The position numbers were made by a program, and so were the translations under genes. Positions 33,904 through 42,022 of a DNA stretch of 64,000 bases are shown piece after piece. The stretch spans positions 1 through 64,000 of the forward strand of contig NZ_JNKC01000006.1 in the NCBI RefSeq assembly GCF_000701905.1. Reading direction: 5' to 3'. How positions within the stretch are numbered: the first letter of the stretch is position 1; the number at the start of each line of letters is the position of its first letter. Source of the stretch: Proteiniclasticum ruminis DSM 24773 (GTDB lineage: Bacteria; Bacillota; Clostridia; Clostridiales; Clostridiaceae). The notes below the pieces were generated by a model. The model saw only the letters and a program-made list of their open reading frames with translations. It ran no database searches and was not told where the DNA came from.

Positions 33904-33932
33904 ATTATAGTATGGATTTCAAAAGAATTCAA
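33904..33932 (-). promoter_or_regulatory. Promoter of the Fur-type gene
   Basis: On the minus strand TTGAAT (33927-33932), 17 nt, and TATAAT (33904-33909). The predicted start is about 28 nt before the chosen start codon. Confidence 0.68.
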
Positions 33933-34050
33933 TGAAACGGTGGAAGCCCTTTGGATATCAAAATAGTTTGTGGGACGCGTCCTCTTGGTTCATTTCATGC
34001 TGTTTCTATGCTAAGATATATGTATATCATAAGAAAAGCGAGGGAAAACT

Positions 34051-35250
34051 ATGAGAAACTGTGTGGTGGCTCAGTCCGGCGGGCCAACTTCTGTCATCAA
34101 TGCATCGGTGATGGGACTGTTATCCAAGAACAATGAAGTGGGGTATTTTGACCATGTTTATGGCGGGCTTCATGGCATCGAAGGTATTCTGAAGGAGGAT
34201 TTCATCAACCTTTCAGAGCTGTCCAAAGAAGACATCGACAAGGTGAAGCATACACCGTCTGCAGCACTGGGGTCCTGCAGATACAAACTGAAAAACTATG
34301 AGGACAGCAAGGAAGAATATGAGAAGCTTTTCGAAATCTTCAAGAAGCATGAGATCAAGGCGTTCTTCTATGCAGGGGGCAACGATTCCCAAGACACCGT
34401 AAGAAAGCTTTCTGCCTATGCAAGAGAGAGGGGCCATGAGGTACAGTTCATTGGTATTCCAAAGACTGTGGATAATGACCTTCAGGTCATAGACCATGCG
34501 CCAGGCTTCGGTTCTGCGGCAAGATACATTGCAGTGAGCGTTCTGGAGAGTTATCTGGATTCTCTTGTCTACTCCAACAACGGCGTCTTCATCACAGAGA
34601 CCATGGGAAGAGATGCTGGCTGGCTGGCAGCTTCAGGGGCTGTGGCCACCCATGAGGGGAAAAGATGTGCTGATATTATTCTTCTTCCAGAAGTGCCTTT
34701 TGAAGAGGAGAAGTTCCTGAAGAAAGTGGAAGAAATCTATAAAGAGAAGAATCATGTGTATATTGTGGCCTCAGAAGGCGTCAGACTGAAGGATGGTTCC
34801 TTCCTGGCCGCGACAAAAGCCCATGCCCATGATTCCTTTGGACATGCTCAGCTGGGCGGTGCGGGCAATGCGCTGAAAAATATCATCAAGGACAGCGGCA
34901 TCACGTCAAGAGTGAAGGTGCTGGAACTGTCTACCCTTCAGAGATCCGCTTTCCACCTGGCTTCAACAGTGGATGTAGAAGAGGCCTTCACCTTGGGAGA
35001 AAGAGCTCTCATTCTTGCCAAAGAGGGAGAAACCGGTGTGGTTTCCATCTTGAAGAGAGTTTCTGATGCACCTTATGAGGTGGAGTACACCAAGACCGAT
35101 GCGTCCAATATTGCAAACCATGTGAAATACATGCCGCTGACCATGGTGACCGAAGACGGCATGAACATCACCGAAGAAGCGCTCAGCTATTTCAGACCTT
35201 TAGTAGGAGACCTGCCTGAGTATAAGGTTCTTCACCGTCAGCATAAATAA
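34051..35250 (+). CDS. pfp: Pyrophosphate-dependent 6-phosphofructokinase
   Basis: 399 residues of the phosphofructokinase fold. VAQSGGPTSVINAS is the N-terminal phosphate loop; GGNDS at 109-113 carries Asp at the position that is Gly in ATP enzymes, and PKTVDND at 137-143 carries Lys138, both marks of PPi users; D141 is the catalytic base. TETMGRDAGWLA binds the sugar phosphate. The enzyme phosphorylates fructose 6-phosphate reversibly with PPi in glycolysis. GAGGGAAAACT precedes the ATG. It is a one-gene unit with a strong terminator; whether an ATP-dependent enzyme also exists elsewhere is unknown. Confidence 0.93.
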   Translation: MRNCVVAQSGGPTSVINASVMGLLSKNNEVGYFDHVYGGLHGIEGILKEDFINLSELSKEDIDKVKHTPSAALGSCRYKLKNYEDSKEEYEKLFEIFKKHEIKAFFYAGGNDSQDTVRKLSAYARERGHEVQFIGIPKTVDNDLQVIDHAPGFGSAARYIAVSVLESYLDSLVYSNNGVFITETMGRDAGWLAASGAVATHEGKRCADIILLPEVPFEEEKFLKKVEEIYKEKNHVYIVASEGVRLKDGSFLAATKAHAHDSFGHAQLGGAGNALKNIIKDSGITSRVKVLELSTLQRSAFHLASTVDVEEAFTLGERALILAKEGETGVVSILKRVSDAPYEVEYTKTDASNIANHVKYMPLTMVTEDGMNITEEALSYFRPLVGDLPEYKVLHRQHK

Positions 35251-35260
35251 AGAAAAGTAT

Positions 35261-35302
35261 AAAAGCGCAGAACTTCAGTTTTCTTGAGTTCTGCGCTTTT
35301 TT
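35261..35302. terminator. Terminator after pfp
   Basis: AAAAGCGCAGAACT (35261-35274) pairs with AGTTCTGCGCTTTT (35287-35300) and continues into T. The A-rich left side makes it usable also for the convergent small membrane protein gene. Confidence 0.88.
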
Positions 35303-35312
35303 CACTTCCGTT

Positions 35313-35660
35313 TTAGAAACTGGCGGTCCACCGATTCAAATACCGTCGGTTGTTCTGGATGTTGAAAAATATCGCAATGAAAAGAAGTAGCGATCCAGAA
35401 AGACTGACAATGAGCTGATACAAATCAGAAATCGGCAGATTATTTGATAGGTTAGTGCAATAAAACCCAGCCGCAAAGATCAGTTGTACGGCCATTCTTC
35501 TTTTGATGAAGTTTTCCAGTGTTTCCCCGGAAAGATACTTTTTAGCAGAGGGTGGAACACTTCTCCTTTTATAGAGCCTGATCCAGTCAAAAAGACAGAA
35601 AAGGCTGAAGAGATTGATCCAAGGTGCCAGCTGTTTCAGTAATGTCATAAAGACGTCCAT
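35313..35660 (-). CDS. Small membrane protein of unknown function
   Basis: 115 residues with three hydrophobic helices (about 13-27, 54-68 and 80-98) and a basic C-terminal tail. I recognise no family. The first ATG has AGGAAAGG just upstream; an ATG four codons later is an alternative start. It lies 44 nt downstream of the lipoprotein gene on the same strand and may be co-transcribed with it. Confidence 0.6.
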   Translation of the reverse strand: MDVFMTLLKQLAPWINLFSLFCLFDWIRLYKRRSVPPSAKKYLSGETLENFIKRRMAVQLIFAAGFYCTNLSNNLPISDLYQLIVSLSGSLLLFIAIFFNIQNNRRYLNRWTASF

Positions 35661-35704
35661 CCTTTCCTATAGTTACTCTGGTCATGAATTCAGGAAATGG
35701 CCTG

Positions 35705-36088
35705 CTACTCCATGGGCATGTATCCGATGACTTCGGAGGTAGTGCTGTCACAAACAATCACTGCAAAGTCAAAGCCGGATCTGTCCCCAAGGGTGATGAT
35801 CCAGTCTGTAGTATCCACTGTACTCTCTTCTGCTTTACCGCTGTCTGTATACACAGATTGCCAGGTGTTTTCCTCTGCAGTATCTATTTTGATCAGGCTT
35901 GTGTCGATCCTGTCTTTTGAGGCAAGCTCAGAGTTTTTTATATACTCTATAGAGTTTTGTACAGCTTTTTGCTGTTCAGAGGACAACGAAGTTTGAGGGG
36001 GAGTTTCAATGGAAACCTTTTTTGGTGCGCATCCGGCCAGTGAGGAAAGTATCAGTAGAACCAGAGGTATGATCCAATATTTTTTCAT
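35705..36088 (-). CDS. Small lipoprotein of unknown function
   Basis: 127 residues from the ATG near 36088 (GGGGGT upstream); a longer reading frame starts 48 nt earlier but lacks a signal peptide at its start. MKKYWIIPLVLLILSSLAGC is a clear lipoprotein signal, with Cys20 as the lipid site. The mature part is short and acidic, with a beta-rich end (DWIITLGDRSGFDFAVIVCDSTT in parts). The function is unknown. Confidence 0.75.
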   Translation of the reverse strand: MKKYWIIPLVLLILSSLAGCAPKKVSIETPPQTSLSSEQQKAVQNSIEYIKNSELASKDRIDTSLIKIDTAEENTWQSVYTDSGKAEESTVDTTDWIITLGDRSGFDFAVIVCDSTTSEVIGYMPME

Positions 36089-36237
36089 GATACCCCCATT
36101 TGTGTAAATAACGATATGTATCCTGAGTACTTTCATTAATATTCAAATATAGTCACATCCTTTTGGTATGAGTTCATTATATGCAAGTTTTCTGTCCGTG
36201 TAAAGAAAGTCCGCAAAAGGGATGGTACTGAAAATAT

Positions 36238-36276
36238 AAAAAAAAGCGTCCATCCGGGTATTAGATCCGGAGGGAC
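36238..36276 (-). terminator. Terminator after znuCB
   Basis: GTCCATCCGG (36248-36257) and CCGGAGGGAC (36267-36276) pair with one mismatch; on the minus strand the hairpin leads into a long T run (A at 36238-36245). It lies 12 nt beyond the permease stop. Confidence 0.82.
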
Positions 36277-36288
36277 ACTTCCACATGA

Positions 36289-37080
36289 TTACTTATTCAG
36301 AGGATTGAGAAGCAGTGAGATCACCATGGTGATCACCGAAAGAAGAGCAATGGTTCCTCCAGGAGCACTGTCCAAGGTATAAGAGAGGACTAGGCCTAAA
36401 AGAACATCCACAAGTCCCACGGCAATGCTGAGGAAAAGTGTGTGTTTGAAGCCCTTTTTGAACTGCATGGCTGTGGCCACGGGCAGCACAATGAGGGAAG
36501 AGATCACCAGCACACCGGTGATCCGAATGGATACTGCAATGGACAGCCCCATGAGAAGAGCGAAAATATAATTGACACGCTTCACCTTGATGTTGATGAT
36601 GTGAGCGCCGTCCTCGTCAAAGGTGGTATAAATCAGTTCATGATAGAAGTAATATACCGTAGCTACAGTGACCAGGGTGACAAGAAGTACCAGATAAAGA
36701 TCCTGCCGGGTGACCGTGAGGATACTTCCGAAGAGGTACTGGTTGATGTTGGTGTTGGCCTGACCGCTGGAAACCAGAACGATGGCAATACCTACAGATA
36801 AGGTCAGAACCACGGACATAAGAATTTCAGCATATCTTTTGAACCGCTCTCTTAAAAACTCGATGAACACAGCAGCCAGGGCAGTGAAGATCACCGAGGA
36901 CAGAGTTGGACTGATTCCAGCCACAATACCGATGGCAACACCTGCCAGAGACGAGTGGGCCAAGGTGTCTCCCATCATGGAGTAGCGGCGGAGCACCAGG
37001 AATATTCCGATGATGGGACTTAAGATGGCCACCAGGGCGCCTGCCATGAGGGCGTTTTGCATAAATGGATAAGAAAGCAT
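36289..37080 (-). CDS. znuB: Zinc/manganese ABC transporter permease
   Basis: 263 residues with eight or nine hydrophobic helices, matching the ABC-3 family. Diagnostic stretches are RRYSMMGDTLAHSSLAGVAIG near residue 31 (split at its natural loop), FDEDGAHIINI (coupling region) and ITGVLVISSLIVLPVA. It forms the membrane channel for Zn(II) or Mn(II) delivered by the ZnuA-like lipoprotein encoded divergently. Its ATG shares one base with the end of the ATPase gene. The metal cannot be fixed from the permease alone; the His-rich binding protein favours zinc. Confidence 0.92.
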   Translation of the reverse strand: MLSYPFMQNALMAGALVAILSPIIGIFLVLRRYSMMGDTLAHSSLAGVAIGIVAGISPTLSSVIFTALAAVFIEFLRERFKRYAEILMSVVLTLSVGIAIVLVSSGQANTNINQYLFGSILTVTRQDLYLVLLVTLVTVATVYYFYHELIYTTFDEDGAHIINIKVKRVNYIFALLMGLSIAVSIRITGVLVISSLIVLPVATAMQFKKGFKHTLFLSIAVGLVDVLLGLVLSYTLDSAPGGTIALLSVITMVISLLLNPLNK

Positions 37081-37769
37081 CAGAATTCCTCCTTCCGGAA
37101 GACCAGCATATTGTCCACGTCTTCGTGCTGAATATTTCTCTTATAGGTTTTGATGTCATAGAGAACACCGATATTGTCACCCATACGGATGATGAAGTCG
37201 GAGTTGTGGATGGCAGCGGAGATGTTGTGCTCCACGGTGAGAATTGTGACTCCCTTCTCCCGGAGTCCTTTGAGGATCTTACGCACTTCTTTCTGGCTTC
37301 TGATGTCCATCCCTGTAGAAGGCTCATCGAGAATGAGAAGCTCGGGGTTTCCTAAAAGAGCCCGTCCAATGAACACTCTTTGGGTCTGTCCTCCGGAAAG
37401 ATTGCCCACCAGAGATTTTTTGTATTCCAGCATGGAGACTTCCTCCAGGCATTCATCAATTCTTTTGTTGTCTTTGATACCAAGGGCGCGAAGATGAGTT
37501 TTGTACACCTCTTCCACGGTGATGGGGAACTGTTTGTTGAATGTCTCCATCTTCTGGGGCACATAGCCTACGGATTTTGCAAGGATCTTCACCTGACCTT
37601 TGATTGGCTTTAAAAGACCCACCACCAGCTTGATCATTGTGGATTTTGCTGAGCCGTTTTCTCCGATGACTGAGATCAGCTGCCCGCCGGGGATGGTCAT
37701 ATTGAGGTCTTTGATGAGATAGGGCTCTTCTCCTGTATAGGAGAAGGATAAGTTACTAATTTCAATCAT
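37080..37769 (-). CDS. znuC: Zinc/manganese ABC transporter ATP-binding protein
   Basis: 229 residues from the ATG at 37769, 9 nt from GGAG; the ATG two codons earlier is only 3 nt from it. Walker A is VIGENGSAKSTMI, with Ala where Gly is usual (GxxGxGKST becomes GSAKST), signature LSGGQTQRVFIG, Walker B LLILDEPSTGMD. It powers ZnuB. The promoter for znuCB shares its -35 region with that of znuA on the other strand. Confidence 0.93.
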   Translation of the reverse strand: MIEISNLSFSYTGEEPYLIKDLNMTIPGGQLISVIGENGSAKSTMIKLVVGLLKPIKGQVKILAKSVGYVPQKMETFNKQFPITVEEVYKTHLRALGIKDNKRIDECLEEVSMLEYKKSLVGNLSGGQTQRVFIGRALLGNPELLILDEPSTGMDIRSQKEVRKILKGLREKGVTILTVEHNISAAIHNSDFIIRMGDNIGVLYDIKTYKRNIQHEDVDNMLVFRKEEF

Positions 37770-37801
37770 TTTCATTCACTCCAGTTTTTGTTCACAACTA
37801 A

Positions 37802-37830
37802 ATATAGTACAAAAAATAGCCGTTGACAAT
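37802..37830 (-). promoter_or_regulatory. Promoter of znuCB
   Basis: On the minus strand TTGTCA (37825-37830), 17 nt, TATATT (37802-37807). Its -35 box lies on top of the znuA -35 box on the other strand. Confidence 0.65.
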
Positions 37831-37852
37831 GTATATTTCTTAGTATATTATA
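37824..37852 (+). promoter_or_regulatory. Promoter of znuA
   Basis: TTGACA (37824-37829), 17 nt, TATTAT (37847-37852): nearly consensus. No clear Zur or AdcR box is seen nearby. Confidence 0.87.
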
Positions 37853-37895
37853 CTCATGGATGCGAATCATTTGCAACAACTGGAGGAAAAAAGAT

Positions 37896-38864
37896 ATGAA
37901 AAAAAGATTAATCGGACTGATTGCGGCAGTTTCTGTCATGGCTTTTATGGCTGGATGCCAGGCAGAGCCCAAAACTGAAACACCAGCAGAAGAAGGTCCA
38001 GCCGTGGAGAACCCTGAGGAACCAACCATTGAGAAGCTTAAAGTAGCAACCACCATACATCCTGTGAATGAAGTGGTGCGAATCGTCGGTGGAGACTATG
38101 TGGACACCTGGAAGATTGTGCCAGAAGGAGCGGAAGCCCACGATTTTGAACCCACCATCAAAGATATGGGAGAACTTTCCACAGTGAAGTTTTTATTCAT
38201 GAATGGCCTTGGCATGGAACCTTGGGTAGAGAAAGCGGTAGAGAATTCTGGAAATAAAGATCTCTCTGTCATTGATCTTTCAGAAGGCGTTTCTCTCATC
38301 ACCATCGAAGGCGATGATCATGACCACGATCATGAAGAAGAAGGCCACAGCCACGACCATGGAGAGTTTGATCCTCATATCTGGCTGTCCATTGATGCCC
38401 TCATCACCATGGCAGAACATGTGAAGGAAGAGCTGACCGTGCTGGTTCCAGAAGGTGCAGAAACCTTTGAGGCGAATCTTGAAGCCTTCAAGGCAGAGGC
38501 TGTCACCTTGAAAGAGACCTATCAGGAGAAATTCAAGGTGTATGAAGGAAAAGCCTTTGTCACTGGACATGCGGCTTTCGGATATATGACAAGGGAAATG
38601 GGACTTCAGCAAAAAGCCATCGAGGGCCCTTTCCAGGAAGGAGAGCCTACCCCAAAGAAGCTGCAGGATCTCATTGATTATGTCAAGGCGGAGAACATCA
38701 CCACCATTTTCCTGGAAGAGGCGGCCTCACCAAAGGTGTCTGAAACTCTGGCAAGAGAAACTGGCGGAGAGACTGTAACCATCAATGCGCTGGAAGCAGA
38801 AGGAGATCTTCTTCTGAATCTGGAAGACATCTACAAGAAAGTGCTGGAGAGTTTCGAAGGCTGA
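37896..38864 (+). CDS. znuA: Zinc-binding ABC transporter lipoprotein (ZnuA/AdcA-like)
   Basis: 322 residues from the ATG at 37896, 9 nt after GGAGG; an upstream in-frame ATG overlaps the promoter start. Lipoprotein signal with MAGC (Cys21). The cluster A-I fold has metal His residues in TTIHPVNEVV, the acidic His loop DDHDHDHEEEGHSHDHGEFDPHIW (given in part) typical of zinc binders, TGHAAFGYM, and the late EEAASPKVSETLA with its conserved acidic residue. It captures zinc outside the cell and passes it to ZnuBC. The transport genes are divergent rather than in one operon. Confidence 0.94.
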   Translation: MKKRLIGLIAAVSVMAFMAGCQAEPKTETPAEEGPAVENPEEPTIEKLKVATTIHPVNEVVRIVGGDYVDTWKIVPEGAEAHDFEPTIKDMGELSTVKFLFMNGLGMEPWVEKAVENSGNKDLSVIDLSEGVSLITIEGDDHDHDHEEEGHSHDHGEFDPHIWLSIDALITMAEHVKEELTVLVPEGAETFEANLEAFKAEAVTLKETYQEKFKVYEGKAFVTGHAAFGYMTREMGLQQKAIEGPFQEGEPTPKKLQDLIDYVKAENITTIFLEEAASPKVSETLARETGGETVTINALEAEGDLLLNLEDIYKKVLESFEG

Positions 38865-38877
38865 TTCATACGTATAG

Positions 38878-38918
38878 ACTCTGGAGAAAGATGCTTCTTT
38901 TTCCGGAGTTTTCTTTTT
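38878..38918 (+). terminator. Terminator after znuA
   Basis: A 14-bp stem with two G-U pairs (38878-38891 with 38896-38909) and a 4-nt loop is followed by TTTCTTTTT. Confidence 0.8.
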
Positions 38919-39026
38919 AGCAGTACAGAATCTTTGGAGTTTCTCATAGTTCCTTTCGGAATCAGTATAAATTCTCAATATTCTCCTTTATAATAGAGGA
39001 AGAATGTAAATTTCGGGAGGTACTTT

Positions 39027-40820
39027 ATGGCTATTGTAAAACCAAGAAATGAAATCGACCCTAAATTCAAATGGAAGCTGGAGAAGATCTACGCGTCCAA
39101 TGAGGCTTTTGAAGAAGAGCTTGCAAAACTGAAGGAAGAAGCACTTGTGCTCATGAACTACAAAGAGAAGCTTCATGAAAAAGAGAGCCTTCTTTCTTAT
39201 TTGAAGGACTTTGAAAAGTACACAAGAGTCCTGGAAAAACTCTATGCCTACGCGCATATGAAGAGCGATGAGGATACCACCAATACGGCTCAGCAGGTGA
39301 TTCTGTCCAAGGTGGCTCAATACGCTGCAGAATACAGCGCCATGGTAAGCTACTTTGTGCCAGAACTTTTGGCCCTTCCTGAAAGTGTCATCGAAGGCTA
39401 TCTTTCGGACAAGGATCTTTCCTTGTATAAGTTCTACATTGAGTCTATCGTCAAAGAGAAGCCCCATGTGCTCAGCAAGGAAAAAGAAGAGCTCATGGCC
39501 ACGCTGTCGGACTCTCTCAATGCACCAGATGATATCTATTCCATGTTCACCAACGCGGACATGACGTTTTCTGATGTGGAGGATGGGGAAGGCACCAAGC
39601 ATCCTATGACAGAAGGCAGCTACAGCATGTTCATCCAGTCCAAAGACAGAGTGCTGAGAAAGAATGCGTTCAAGGAGCTGTTCGGCACCTATGGGAAGTA
39701 CAAAAATGCCATCGGCACCATGCTTTCCTCCAATATGAAGACGTTCAACCTCAAAGCGAAAGTCAGAAATTATGGTGGACCCATTGAAGCTTCACTGAGC
39801 CCCAACAATATTCCAGTGGCGGTGTATGACAATGCACTGGAGACCATTTCAGAGAGCGTTTCTTCTCTTCACCGTTATGTGGAGCTGAAGAAGAAGCTTC
39901 TGAAGCTGGATGAAATCCATATGTATGATCTGTATGTGCCTGTCATCGATGTACCTGAAGAGAAGATTCCTTTTGAGGAAGGGATTGCCCTTTCACTGGA
40001 AGGACTGAAACCATTAGGGGAAGAATATCTTTCCATTTTCAGAGAAGGTGTGGAAAACGGCTGGATTGATATTTATGAGAACAAAGGAAAGAGAAGCGGT
40101 GCGTACTCCTCTGGAGCCTATGACACAGAGCCGTATATCCTTCTGAACTATCATGAGGATCTTCGGGACGTGTCTACCCTTGTCCATGAGATGGGGCATT
40201 CCATCCATTCCTACTACTCCAGAAAGCATCAGCCCTTTGTGTATGGAGACTATACCCTATTTGTTGCGGAAGTGGCTTCCACAACCAATGAGAAGCTCCT
40301 CATCCATTATCAGATTGAAAAAGAAGAGGATCCGATCAAGAAGCTGTACCTTGTAAACCAGGAACTGGAGCAGATCCGAACCACAGTGTTCCGTCAGCTG
40401 ATGTTTGCAGAGTTTGAAAAAGTTACTCATGAGACCATTCAGAAGGGAACGCCAATGACAGGAGAAGACTTCTGCAGCCTTTGGATGGACCTCAACAGAA
40501 AGTACTTTGGAGAAAACATTGTGCTGGATCAGGAAATTGAAATAGAATGGGCGAGAATTCCTCATTTCTACAGAGATTTCTATGTCTATCAGTATGCCAC
40601 AGGGTATGCTGCAGCCAGTGCTTTTGCAGAACATATCCTCAAAGAAGGAGAACCAGCGGTGGAAAGATACCTGGGCTTCCTGAAGACCGGGGGCAGCAAC
40701 TATCCTGTAGAAACTCTCCAGGTGGCAGGCGTGGATATGACAAGTAAAGAACCTCTGGAAGCTACGGTGAGAAGATTCAATGTGCTTCTTGATATGTTGG
40801 AGGAGTACCTCAATCAGTAG
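39027..40820 (+). CDS. pepF: Oligoendopeptidase F
   Basis: 597 residues, the usual length of this M3 peptidase family. The zinc motif H387-E-M-G-H391 is followed by the downstream Glu in FVAEVASTTNE, the family's third ligand. The first 200 residues form the helical N-terminal domain. It cuts peptides of about 7 to 17 residues in the cytoplasm, fitting a peptide-using anaerobe. GGGAGG lies 6 nt before the ATG. A TATAAT at 38989-38994 is the likely -10, without a good -35. Confidence 0.95.
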   Translation: MAIVKPRNEIDPKFKWKLEKIYASNEAFEEELAKLKEEALVLMNYKEKLHEKESLLSYLKDFEKYTRVLEKLYAYAHMKSDEDTTNTAQQVILSKVAQYAAEYSAMVSYFVPELLALPESVIEGYLSDKDLSLYKFYIESIVKEKPHVLSKEKEELMATLSDSLNAPDDIYSMFTNADMTFSDVEDGEGTKHPMTEGSYSMFIQSKDRVLRKNAFKELFGTYGKYKNAIGTMLSSNMKTFNLKAKVRNYGGPIEASLSPNNIPVAVYDNALETISESVSSLHRYVELKKKLLKLDEIHMYDLYVPVIDVPEEKIPFEEGIALSLEGLKPLGEEYLSIFREGVENGWIDIYENKGKRSGAYSSGAYDTEPYILLNYHEDLRDVSTLVHEMGHSIHSYYSRKHQPFVYGDYTLFVAEVASTTNEKLLIHYQIEKEEDPIKKLYLVNQELEQIRTTVFRQLMFAEFEKVTHETIQKGTPMTGEDFCSLWMDLNRKYFGENIVLDQEIEIEWARIPHFYRDFYVYQYATGYAAASAFAEHILKEGEPAVERYLGFLKTGGSNYPVETLQVAGVDMTSKEPLEATVRRFNVLLDMLEEYLNQ

Positions 40821-40837
40821 TATTTTCAAAGATTTTC

Positions 40838-40866
40838 AAAGACCTTTCTTCGGAAGGGTCTTTTTA
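40838..40866 (+). terminator. Terminator after pepF with UUCG loop
   Basis: AAAGACCTTTC (40838-40848) pairs with GAAGGGTCTTT (40853-40863), closing a stable cUUCGg tetraloop, followed by T. Confidence 0.85.
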
Positions 40867-40929
40867 TATTCAATTTATGCTTTTTCTAGTAGAATGAGGA
40901 TAAGTTTTAACAGGGAAGGAGGATCTGTC

Positions 40930-41907
40930 ATGATCCAGAAAGTCATCAAAGAAACCATGGAACTACTCATTGACGGAAAAGGATTCTTTCTGGAAGAATT
41001 TCCTTCCACAGAAGAGGATCTTCAGTTCTACCTTTATACCACCATACGAAATGGATATCTGGCGGTGATTTTTTCCAGACTGGGGGAAGAAGAGAAGAAC
41101 CATCTGGCATTTTTAAACCATGCCCGGGGGAAGAATATGCCGGTCTATATTCTGAACATCATCTTTACGGATGATCTGCCGGTTCCGCTGAAAAATCACA
41201 TGCCCAATTACTCAGAAGTCTATGTCAATGGAGATGGAGAGTTTTTTGGACATGATGATGTGTCCTTGTCCGTGCTGTCCAAAAAGAATACGGCTGTGAA
41301 AAAGTTCAGCGCCAAAGCCATGAAAGCTACCTTGACCCTGGTGCTTATCAATGTGGTGGTGTATCTACTGACGGCTCTGGCATCAGGAAGCTTTGACATC
41401 CGCATTGATGTGCTCATCCGGTATGGAGCCAAGGTCAATGAGCTTATCGTGGAAGGAGAGCTTTACCGGCTCTTAAGCTCCGCATTTCTTCATGGAGACT
41501 TCACCCATATCCTTTTCAATATGTACGCGCTCTTTGCTTTGGGGAAAATCGTAGAAGAAGCCATGGGGACTGAAAGGTTTCTCCTGGTGTATTTTATCTC
41601 TGCCTTGGGCGGAGGAGTCATGAGCTTTCTTTTTACACCCAATGTCTCGGTAGGTGCATCGGGGGCCATATTTGGTCTCCTGGGAGCGGTGATGATGATG
41701 GCGCTTCTCGGAAAGTCCGGCGTAAACAGAAGAATGTTTCCAAGGATCCTTCTTCTTCTTTTCATCAATCTCTTTTCGGGATTTTCCTCCTCGTCCATCG
41801 ATAACTTTGGGCACATAGGGGGGCTCCTTGCCGGAATCCTCGTATCCTTTGCCATTTTGCAGTTCTTCTCTAACAAGACAGAAGAAGACAGACCACCATT
41901 TCTTTGA
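40930..41907 (+). CDS. Rhomboid-family intramembrane serine protease
   Basis: 325 residues from the ATG at 40930 with AAGGAGG upstream; a longer frame reaching back into pepF is rejected. A cytoplasmic domain of about 135 residues, as in B. subtilis YqgP, precedes six membrane helices. Catalytic S244 lies in GASGAIFGLLG and H295 in FGHIGGLLAG; FTHILFNMYALF carries the usual HxxxN. Rhomboids cleave membrane helices of other proteins; YqgP acts with FtsH on a magnesium transporter. The substrate here is unknown. Confidence 0.93.
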   Translation: MIQKVIKETMELLIDGKGFFLEEFPSTEEDLQFYLYTTIRNGYLAVIFSRLGEEEKNHLAFLNHARGKNMPVYILNIIFTDDLPVPLKNHMPNYSEVYVNGDGEFFGHDDVSLSVLSKKNTAVKKFSAKAMKATLTLVLINVVVYLLTALASGSFDIRIDVLIRYGAKVNELIVEGELYRLLSSAFLHGDFTHILFNMYALFALGKIVEEAMGTERFLLVYFISALGGGVMSFLFTPNVSVGASGAIFGLLGAVMMMALLGKSGVNRRMFPRILLLLFINLFSGFSSSSIDNFGHIGGLLAGILVSFAILQFFSNKTEEDRPPFL

Positions 41908-42022
41908 AGACAAATGTTAAGTTAATTGAAATCTTTTAAGACCTGGAGTCATTTGGCTGTGGAAATTGATATAATAAGACTAAGATTTCAAAAGCGATTG
42001 AATACTTGGAAGGAGACCTTTT

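Noticed and set aside
40780-40929. N-terminal extension of the rhomboid gene back into pepF
   Set aside because: It crosses the pepF stop and terminator; the ATG at 40930 has AAGGAGG and gives the normal protein.
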